From contig PMHU01000073.1 in NCBI GenBank assembly GCA_003156795.1, positions 15,051 through 25,241 of the forward strand: a stretch of DNA of 10,191 nt, written 5' to 3'. Below are positions 4,525-10,191 of the stretch, piece after piece. The notes under the pieces were generated by a model. It was not told the origin of the DNA. It was given only the letters and a program-made list of their open reading frames with translations, and ran no database searches. Position numbers and translations under genes: made by a program. The first letter of the stretch is position 1. The number at the start of each line of letters is the position of its first letter. Source of the stretch: Acidimicrobiaceae bacterium (GTDB taxonomy: Bacteria > Actinomycetota > Acidimicrobiia > Acidimicrobiales > Palsa-688).

Positions 4525-7174
4525 GACGAATGTTCGACTTCGTCGGCTCTTGTCGCGCGATTCAAGGGGGACACATTTCGCGGCCATGTTGTTCATGGGG
4601 CCGCTGGCGGCCGTAGCCATCCTGGGGTTGCGGGGGCTGCATCTCGTCATTCGGACGCCGATCTGGTTGATTCCGCTGATACTTGTCGGTGGACAGCTGG
4701 TCACCACCGCAACGGGCTTTTGGTGGGACCGATCCCGCAGTCGTGTTCGACTGCACGTCCTAGTCGCATCGCAGACGATCCTCGTGACCGCCGTCATCTA
4801 TGCGACCGGTTGGGGACCGGCGCTGGGGATCGGTTTGGTCCTCGTTGGCCAAGACACGTTGGCGGTGACGGGCTCGTCGTCCCAGCGCGTGGTGCTGGGC
4901 TGGACCATGTCGTGTCTAGCCGCTGGCGAGGGACTGATCGCGCTCGGTTGGGTCCCGTCTTTGCTGCCAGTGCCCGAAGTCCATGGGCTCGCGATCTTGA
5001 TGGGAATCGGTATCGCGTTCTCGTATCGCTCCTTGCGTGCAGCCCTAATCGACAGGGAAGAGGCAGCCGCGTTGACCGAGAGCCGCGAGAGGCGGTTCAG
5101 AGCGCTGGTGCAAAGCTCCTCTGATCTGGTGTTCGCCGTCGACCTGAGCCGCACGGTCACGTACGCGGGTCCGTCGTGCACGAAGGTACTGGGGTATGAG
5201 CCTGGCGCCCTCTTGGGTTCTGAGACGGGGATGCTGGTGCACGCAGACGATATCGAGAATCTCCGTGTCACCCTCGGTCGAGTCCAAGGGGTTCCCGGGG
5301 GATCGGTCGAGTTCTCGATTCGGGTCCGTCACCACGACGGAACTTGGCGATGGCTGGAAGGACTGGCAACGAACCTACTGGACGACCCCGCCGTTGCCGG
5401 CATGGTCATCAACGCTCGCGACGTCACCGAACGTAGGGCTCGCTTGGAGCGCCAAACGGCGATTTCCGATCTGGGCCGAGAGGTATTGCGGGCAACGACG
5501 CTCGAAGCATCCGTCGAGTCCGCAGCCGACGTGATCATCCGCATCGCACACGCACGTGACTGCCGCATCCTGAGCAATCGCGAGACCAGCAATCCCAAAC
5601 AACCAGCGGGTGTAGAGAGCGAGACACCAGATGACAGCGCGGCTTTGACCGTCCTGGGTGATCTGCCCAGCCTCCGCGTTCCGGTGGGTGACCCCGAACA
5701 GCCACTGGCATATATCGAGGTCTTCAAGGACACTCCTCCAACCTTTGACGACGAACAGTTCGTAGAGAGCGTCGCCGGTATCGTTCTGTCGGCGACGGTG
5801 CGCTTCGGTGCCGAAGACGCCATCCGCCATCAGGCCATGCACGACCCCCTCACGGGCCTGCCGAACCGAGCGCTCTTCAACGACCGGCTCGAGCATGCGC
5901 TGAGCCGACACGCGCGTGGCACCGGATATGTCGTCGTCATGATCGTCGATCTCGACGGGTTCAAGAACGTAAACGACAGCCTCGGGCACCTCGCTGGCGA
6001 CGCATTGTTAATCGCGGTCGCAGACCGCTTCGAGGCTCGCCTCCGAGGCTTCGACACGATTGCGCGCCTCGGCGGTGATGAGTTTGCCCTCTTGTTCGAT
6101 GAGCTCGATGAACCAGACCAGGCGGGCCGGGTCGCGCAACGGGTCCTTGATGCCCTAGTCAGCCCCCTACCGCTACCTGGGCGTGAAGTCGCGATCGGCG
6201 CGAGCGTCGGGATCGCGCTTACCAACCAAACTCATACTGAGGCCGACCGACTTCTCGCTGATGCCGATGCGGCAATGTACCGAGCAAAGCGAGAGGGGAA
6301 GGGCTGTTATCGCATCTTCGAAGCCGCTATGCACACGGCTGCCGTGGAACGCATGAGCCTGGAACAGGAGCTACGGACCGCGATCAGAGAGAAGGCGCTG
6401 ACCGTGTACTACCAGCCGATCGTCGACACGGTCACCGGCCACGTCACCTCCTTTGAGGCGCTCGCTCGGTGGAAACACTCGACGAGAGGCTTCGTTTCGC
6501 CGAATACATTCATTCCACTCGCCGAGGAATCAGGACTCATTATCGAGCTTGGCCGGGCCGTGCTTATCGAAGCATGCCAGCAGGCTCGACGGTGGCACGC
6601 GACGTTCCCTGGACTACGCCCGACGGTCTCCGTAAACGTGTCACGCCTGCAACTCGCGAATCACAGCTTTATCGGGGACGTTGCCGAAGCACTTGCGCTT
6701 GCAGATCTCGACCCGTCGTCTCTCATCGTCGAAGTCACCGAATCAATCCTGGCGTCTGAGTCGAAGAACGTGATCGCGACCCTCAGCGAATTGCGTCGAA
6801 CCCGAGTTCGAATCGCGATCGACGATTTTGGTACCGGCTATTCGTCGTTCTCGGCGCTGGCCGAACTTCCGATCGACATCCTCAAGATCGACAAGCGCTT
6901 TATCGACAACCTCGTGTTCGACGATCAGGGTCGAGGGTTTGTCAACGCCATCATGCAGCTCGCAAACACGCTCCACCTCGTCACCACCGCCGAAGGTGTG
7001 GAGAGCCTCGAACAGCGCGACGTCCTCGCTGAGCTCGGGTGCACTCACATTCAGGGTTACCTCTTCTCGATGCCTATGCCCGACGACGAGACGCACGACT
7101 ACCTCTTGCGCCACGGCGGCACCCCCTTGTCGGATCTCGACGTGCCGGTCGGGGCGAAGGCTCGTCTCAGGTAG
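4523..7174 (+). CDS. Membrane-bound PAS-GAF-GGDEF-EAL c-di-GMP signalling protein
   Basis: An 883-residue bifunctional-type regulator of the second messenger c-di-GMP. About six membrane spans fill residues 20-170. A PAS domain follows (about 190-305, from RFRALVQSSSDLVFAVD to the RDVTERR end motif), then a short GAF-like region (about 312-430). The GGDEF domain (about 437-600) has DPLTGLPNR at 441-449, an intact GGDEF at 517-521 and an inhibitory-site RxxD (R508-D511) exactly five residues upstream. The EAL domain (about 615-862) keeps EAL (645-647), N705, E740, the DDFG pair D767-D768, K788 and E824, so phosphodiesterase activity is expected. Diguanylate cyclase activity is also possible; which dominates cannot be read. 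ATG 4523 has no clear Shine-Dalgarno sequence; ATG 4586 is an alternative. Its 5' end lies in the recombinase remnant. Confidence 0.95.
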   Translation: MTNVRLRRLLSRDSRGTHFAAMLFMGPLAAVAILGLRGLHLVIRTPIWLIPLILVGGQLVTTATGFWWDRSRSRVRLHVLVASQTILVTAVIYATGWGPALGIGLVLVGQDTLAVTGSSSQRVVLGWTMSCLAAGEGLIALGWVPSLLPVPEVHGLAILMGIGIAFSYRSLRAALIDREEAAALTESRERRFRALVQSSSDLVFAVDLSRTVTYAGPSCTKVLGYEPGALLGSETGMLVHADDIENLRVTLGRVQGVPGGSVEFSIRVRHHDGTWRWLEGLATNLLDDPAVAGMVINARDVTERRARLERQTAISDLGREVLRATTLEASVESAADVIIRIAHARDCRILSNRETSNPKQPAGVESETPDDSAALTVLGDLPSLRVPVGDPEQPLAYIEVFKDTPPTFDDEQFVESVAGIVLSATVRFGAEDAIRHQAMHDPLTGLPNRALFNDRLEHALSRHARGTGYVVVMIVDLDGFKNVNDSLGHLAGDALLIAVADRFEARLRGFDTIARLGGDEFALLFDELDEPDQAGRVAQRVLDALVSPLPLPGREVAIGASVGIALTNQTHTEADRLLADADAAMYRAKREGKGCYRIFEAAMHTAAVERMSLEQELRTAIREKALTVYYQPIVDTVTGHVTSFEALARWKHSTRGFVSPNTFIPLAEESGLIIELGRAVLIEACQQARRWHATFPGLRPTVSVNVSRLQLANHSFIGDVAEALALADLDPSSLIVEVTESILASESKNVIATLSELRRTRVRIAIDDFGTGYSSFSALAELPIDILKIDKRFIDNLVFDDQGRGFVNAIMQLANTLHLVTTAEGVESLEQRDVLAELGCTHIQGYLFSMPMPDDETHDYLLRHGGTPLSDLDVPVGAKARLR

Positions 7175-7674
7175 AGCGCTTGCGGCACTGGGCCATGGCC
7201 TAATACCTACGGACAATCCGGCTCCTCGGACCAACGGATGCCCCCGACCACCGACGGCTGCGGACGGTTCTTGCCGGCATCGGCGGCGAGCGGTGGCGGG
7301 GTGTCGTGGACTCCTAGTCAGGCTCCGTTGCCAGCCAACTTCTCGCGCCCGGCCACGCGCTCCATATCCGTCGCCGCTCTGGCGCGGTCACGGCGCTGGC
7401 CTCGTACGTACTCGGGGGCACGCAGATGAGAAGAGATCTGGCGCGGTGACGGGTTGGGGCGATCGGACATCTGTCGAGCGTCGCCGTAGAGCGAGACACT
7501 GATGATTGGTTGTGCGTTGCCGACTTCGCGTGCATCGCCAAGCGATTGGCTCCCAGCCCGCCCGATGCCACCAGGCTCTTGGCGCTCCTACGTTGACGGG
7601 CTGAGGCGTCAACACTCCTGGCTACCTTTGCCGGCCGGCTAATGCCCTAGGGTCGGTATGCCGATGTATCTACG
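7175..7674. other. 500-bp region without a recognisable gene
   Basis: Frames crossing this stretch on both strands show no domain, no convincing start and codon use unlike the neighbours. Visible details are a 16-nt near-repeat (TCTGGCGCGGTCACGG at 7378-7393 and the same with one change at 7437-7452) and a 7-bp inverted repeat at 7592-7613. The minus-strand frame at 7314-7571 is open but matches nothing I know. The region may hold promoter elements of the DUF1707 gene and decayed DNA. Confidence 0.5.
7592..7613. promoter_or_regulatory. 7-bp inverted repeat upstream of the DUF1707 gene
   Basis: GTTGACG (7592-7598) pairs exactly with CGTCAAC (7607-7613) around an 8-nt spacer, about 60 bp before the next start codon. 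The left arm contains TTGACG, which resembles a -35 hexamer, but no -10 lies at the usual distance. An operator is one reading; a short terminator or chance are others. Confidence 0.3.
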
Positions 7675-8667
7675 GTGAACGGCGGCAATGAGTTGGCCCG
7701 ACCCAGTGCTGCGGACCTTCAATACGCTGCCGAGGTTCTCCGGACCGCTCTTGCAGGCGGACATCTGAGTTGGAGCGAGTACGAAGACCAACTGAATCAG
7801 GTCTTCGCTGTCGAGACGATCGCGGAGGTCAGAGCGCTGCTCGGCGCTTTACCAGTCCCGATCCGAGGCCCAGTACCAGCGAGACCGTCCGCCCGGAAGA
7901 CGGCCCTTCTGTTGCCTGCCGCTTTGGCGCTAGTTCTGGTTGTCTGCTTTGTCGTCGCGGTCGCGGTATCAGATGGTCATCGGAACGCGACGAGCGGCTC
8001 GAAGCCCTCAACGCCAAGCTCGGGAAGGGCGTCTTCGGCGCCAAACTCCGGGCCAAAGCTGGCTCTTGCGGGCAGCTGCAACAAGGCGCCTGTGGCCCTC
8101 GACTCTCCAGCCGGTGCGCCATCGATGGTGGCAGGCCAGAGTTCTTCGTCGGTCACTGAGACGATCTTGAAGTATGCCTCCGAGGAGCTAAATCCTGGCG
8201 CCAGCGACTTCCGGCTGCAGAATGTCACGCCGGCAGAAGGTGCCGCGCTGCTCCCCAGCCCGTTCCAGGCGCTCGGTAGCCAAGCAACGCAGGTCACGAC
8301 GGCCACGTTGATGACGCCTGGCGATATTTATTACGACAACCTGGCGGTGTATCGGTTCGCCGATCCGGCTCAAGCGGCGGCTCTTGTTCGGATGTTCTGG
8401 CTGGTGGGCTGCGCCCAGCAGACCCATGTCGATGTGTTCAATAGTGCCGTGGGCGCGTACCTGAGCGTGACGACGCCGGGGTCCATCAGCTGGTCGACTG
8501 ACGTCGTCGCCGCCGTCGGCCCCTATGCGGTCATCTACGGGCTGCCAGGCCACATACCGGCGTCAGCAACCGAGCCCATGGTCGTCCAGATCGTCGATTC
8601 TCTGGAGTTACCAAATATCTCGCCCAAAGTCGACATCTCCGATGCGATCGGGCCCGTGACGGGCTAA
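7675..8667 (+). CDS. DUF1707 domain protein with one membrane span and an extracellular domain
   Basis: A 330-residue membrane protein. Residues 9-60 (RPSAADLQYAAEVLRTALA to LLGALP) match the DUF1707 pattern common in actinobacteria: a short helical module ending in an L-x-x-LP element, normally cytoplasmic. A membrane span follows at about 76-98 (TALLLPAALALVLVVCFVVA), then a Ser/Pro/Gly linker (about 104-128) and an exported C-terminal domain of about 200 residues that I do not recognise. That domain has two cysteines (C135 and the one in LVGCAQQ, about residue 242) that could pair outside the cell. Start GTG 7675 places DUF1707 at the very N-terminus as usual; no Shine-Dalgarno sequence is visible, so a leaderless transcript is possible. 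Role unknown. Confidence 0.8.
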   Translation: MNGGNELARPSAADLQYAAEVLRTALAGGHLSWSEYEDQLNQVFAVETIAEVRALLGALPVPIRGPVPARPSARKTALLLPAALALVLVVCFVVAVAVSDGHRNATSGSKPSTPSSGRASSAPNSGPKLALAGSCNKAPVALDSPAGAPSMVAGQSSSSVTETILKYASEELNPGASDFRLQNVTPAEGAALLPSPFQALGSQATQVTTATLMTPGDIYYDNLAVYRFADPAQAAALVRMFWLVGCAQQTHVDVFNSAVGAYLSVTTPGSISWSTDVVAAVGPYAVIYGLPGHIPASATEPMVVQIVDSLELPNISPKVDISDAIGPVTG

Positions 8668-8766
8668 ACCCCAACAGCGAGCGCCATATTCGGCCGCCAC
8701 CAACACAGCCCGATCAGACCGCACAGCCTGAAGCGATGATCACAGCGGTCTAGTAAGGTCTCTGAA

Positions 8767-8823
8767 GGCGTTCAGTTGCGGAGGTCGCGATCGCTATTCC
8801 CCTCCGCTGGACGGTCGAACGCC
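8767..8823. terminator. Nested hairpin between the DUF1707 and ankyrin genes
   Basis: Two stems lie one inside the other: GGCGTTC (8767-8773) with GAACGCC (8817-8823), and GCGGAGG (8778-8784) with CCTCCGC (8801-8807). The loop contains the palindrome GCGATCGC. It begins 100 bp after the DUF1707 stop and ends 98 bp before the ankyrin start, so terminator of the first or leader structure of the second are both possible. A further pair (TTCCGGT 8841-8847 with ACCGGAA 8875-8881) follows. Confidence 0.45.
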
Positions 8824-8843
8824 GAATGATCTATCTCGTGTTC

Positions 8844-8912
8844 CGGTCTGGGACGAGGCTCCCGCGAAGATGACACCGGAATCGGCGATAGGAGCGGGTA
8901 CTCGGTCTGGGA
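8844..8912 (+). repeat. 10-nt direct repeat pair before the ankyrin gene
   Basis: CGGTCTGGGA occurs at 8844-8853 and again, identical, at 8903-8912, 59 bp apart. The second copy overlaps the purine-rich sequence (GGGAGA) that could serve as ribosome-binding site for ATG 8922. It may be a regulator site or chance; only two copies are seen. Confidence 0.35.
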
Positions 8913-8921
8913 GAATCAGGT

Positions 8922-9455
8922 ATGGCCTCAGGGTGGGTCGCCCCGACACTGATGGATGCGGCGTTCGTGGGCGACGTCCGGCGTGTTCGTGACCTGATCT
9001 CCGCCGGTGCTGACGTGAATGAGGTCATCTCAGACGGAACGCCACTGCTGGAGTCACTTCGGGAGCACCCAGACTTCTTTGACGATGACGCTCTGCGGAT
9101 CGTTGAAATGCTTCTCGAAGCGGGTGCCAGCGTGGGGCTCAGACAGCCGAGTACGGGGCGCACGCCTCTACACGAAGCCGCTAGGGCGGGGCCGAAAGCC
9201 GTGGCTTTGCTTCTGGCCCGAGGAGCGGACCCAAACGCCCAGAGCTTCGATGGCTCGACCCCTCTCCACGAATGTGTCACCTGCCTGGGCGTCGACTCAG
9301 CCCGCGTACTGTTACGGGCAGGAGCTAACACGACGTCCATCGACCGGGCCGGCCTTTCGCCCGCCGATCTAGCCGTTCAAGAGGCTGCAGCGAATCCAGA
9401 TCTTGAGGAAGCCCAAGAACTGGCCGTTCTTCTGAGCACTGTCGACGGTCCATAA
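8922..9455 (+). CDS. Ankyrin-repeat protein
   Basis: A 177-residue protein made almost wholly of ankyrin repeats, a scaffold for protein-protein contacts. Repeats are visible at about residues 11-39 (MDAAFVGDVRRVRDLISAGA then DVN), 40-80 (TPLLESLREHP, MLLEAGA), 81-112 (TPLHEAARAG, ALLLARGADPNAQ) and 113-144 (TPLHECVTCLG, VLLRAGAN). A partial capping repeat follows at about 145-174. The second repeat has a longer acidic insertion (HPDFFDDDALRI). There is no signal peptide, membrane span or catalytic domain, so a cytoplasmic role is likely; the partner is unknown. ATG 8922 has GGGAGA about 6-10 bases upstream. It is 254 bp from the previous gene and appears to have its own promoter. Confidence 0.88.
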   Translation: MASGWVAPTLMDAAFVGDVRRVRDLISAGADVNEVISDGTPLLESLREHPDFFDDDALRIVEMLLEAGASVGLRQPSTGRTPLHEAARAGPKAVALLLARGADPNAQSFDGSTPLHECVTCLGVDSARVLLRAGANTTSIDRAGLSPADLAVQEAAANPDLEEAQELAVLLSTVDGP

Positions 9456-9464
9456 CGATCTATC

Positions 9465-9483
9465 CCGAGCGGGCCTGGCTCGG
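9465..9483. terminator. Short GC hairpin after the ankyrin gene
   Basis: CCGAGC (9465-9470) pairs with GCTCGG (9478-9483) around a 7-nt loop, ten bases after the ankyrin stop. There is no T-run. Position fits a terminator, but a 6-bp stem is weak evidence in GC-rich DNA. Confidence 0.3.
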
Positions 9484-9580
9484 CCACGCCGTCCAGCCCA
9501 GCAGCGCCGAGTCGGCGATCTCGCGCCTACCGCCCGGCGAAATACCGACAGCGATGTGCCGGAGGGAACAGAATCCCTTT

Positions 9581-10090
9581 GTGATCATCCGCAACCGCTC
9601 AACATCGGACGGGGACGCACTTGAGGCAATAGCTCTTGAGACCCACCGACTCGACGGGTATCCCGTATACCTGCCCGGGGACTTGAGGTCCTTCATCGTC
9701 AACGACGACGCCCTCGGAGCCTGGGTGGCCGCAGACGCGAACGAGGTGCTCGGCCATATCGCCCTTCACCCCAGCAGCGCTAGGGAGGTCATGGATGTGG
9801 CCCTGTCTGCTACCGGAGTTGGCGAGGACAGGATCGCTGTTGTCGCCAGGCTGCTAGTGGCGCCGACGGCTCGGCGCCGAGGCACTGGGCGGGCGCTGCT
9901 GGAGAAGGCCACCCAGGAGTCGACACGGCTTGGACGGCGAGCGGTCCTCGATGTAGTCGAGGACCACAGAGCTGCCATCATCCTTTATGAGAACTGCGGG
10001 TGGACGAGAGTCGGCCAGGTGGACTGGACCCTCCCCGGCGACCTCCCGCTTCGCGAGTTCGTCTACCTGGCGCCAGACCGCGAAGCTTGA
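9581..10090 (+). CDS. GNAT-family N-acetyltransferase
   Basis: A 169-residue acetyltransferase that would move an acetyl group from acetyl-CoA to an amine on an unidentified substrate. VIIRNRSTSDGDALEA at the start is the usual first strand and helix of GNAT proteins. VARLLVAPTARRRGTGRALL (88-107) is motif A, with RRRGTG (98-103) as the pyrophosphate-binding loop. AIILYENCGWTRVG (132-145) is motif B, with the typical Tyr followed by GW. GTG 9581 is chosen because the family normally begins with a (M/V)IIR-like strand. GGAGG (9561-9565) lies 15 bases before it, rather far. ATG 9554 would add nine residues (MCRREQNPF) and lacks a ribosome site. Substrate and role are not predictable; no operon partner is visible. 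Confidence 0.9.
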   Translation: MIIRNRSTSDGDALEAIALETHRLDGYPVYLPGDLRSFIVNDDALGAWVAADANEVLGHIALHPSSAREVMDVALSATGVGEDRIAVVARLLVAPTARRRGTGRALLEKATQESTRLGRRAVLDVVEDHRAAIILYENCGWTRVGQVDWTLPGDLPLREFVYLAPDREA

Positions 10091-10191
10091 CTAGCGAGTT
10101 CTCAAGTCGGAGCCAGGAGGCCCATTCCGAGGGCGCAGAACATCATTCGGCAACGACACCACCGCCTCAACCGGCCGAGCCCTAGTCGGCG
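10091..10191. other. Right-edge non-coding stretch
   Basis: These 101 bp after the acetyltransferase stop show no gene start, RNA gene or strong hairpin on either strand. An overlapping frame in the plus strand (10000-10185) is a shadow of the acetyltransferase. Confidence 0.4.

Noticed and set aside
7314..7571. Minus-strand 85-residue open frame in the spacer after the c-di-GMP gene
   Set aside because: No recognisable domain, low-complexity Arg/Ser composition and no ribosome site.
8716..8751. Inverted repeat AGACCGC / GCGGTCT as a terminator for the DUF1707 gene
   Set aside because: The 7-bp arms are 22 nt apart with no supporting inner pairs; too weak to annotate.
1..10191. CRISPR array, tRNA, rRNA or toxin-antitoxin pair
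   Set aside because: No regularly spaced repeats, tRNA-like cloverleaf, rRNA sequence or small overlapping toxin-antitoxin genes could be seen on either strand.

Overview
The window comes from a high-GC, Gram-positive-like chromosome, most probably an actinomycete (Actinomycetota). The evidence is GC-rich codon use, GTG starts, ATGA/GTGA start-stop overlaps, a class II (plant/mycobacterial-type) DAHP synthase, a nadD-rsfS pair, an actinobacterial-style Rrf2 regulator and a DUF1707 protein. An Acidimicrobiia-like lineage is possible, but the sequence alone does not settle it.

Left part (1-2115), housekeeping block. The first 86 codons of a class II DAHP synthase run leftward off the edge. Reading the other way is a tight cluster: nadD (NAD biosynthesis), an 83-residue single-pass membrane protein, rsfS (ribosome silencing factor) and an Rrf2-family repressor. 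nadD and the membrane gene overlap by ATGA. The rsfS start seems to be reached through a 9-codon mini-ORF that carries the best Shine-Dalgarno sequence of the cluster.

2116-2607 has no convincing gene but is dense in inverted repeats, including a 67-nt near-perfect palindrome. It separates the Rrf2 gene from a convergent secreted G1 (eqolisin) glutamic peptidase on the minus strand. Divergent from the peptidase is a small secreted protein of unknown function. The two share a 205-bp 5' region and may be co-regulated.

Right part (4193-10191), accessory-looking. It holds a frameshifted remnant of a serine recombinase catalytic domain on the minus strand (4207-4524). The remnant's end overlaps the start codon of a large membrane-bound PAS-GAF-GGDEF-EAL protein whose c-di-GMP cyclase and phosphodiesterase motifs both look intact. 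After about 500 bp without a recognisable gene come a DUF1707/transmembrane/extracellular-domain protein, an ankyrin-repeat protein and a GNAT acetyltransferase. These three are separately spaced on the plus strand and do not look like an operon.

I did not find a clear new defence, CRISPR, toxin-antitoxin or biosynthetic system. The less ordinary elements are the structured 2.3-2.6 kb intergenic region, the mini-ORF before rsfS, the G1 peptidase with its divergent secreted neighbour, and the recombinase remnant fused to the 5' end of the c-di-GMP gene.
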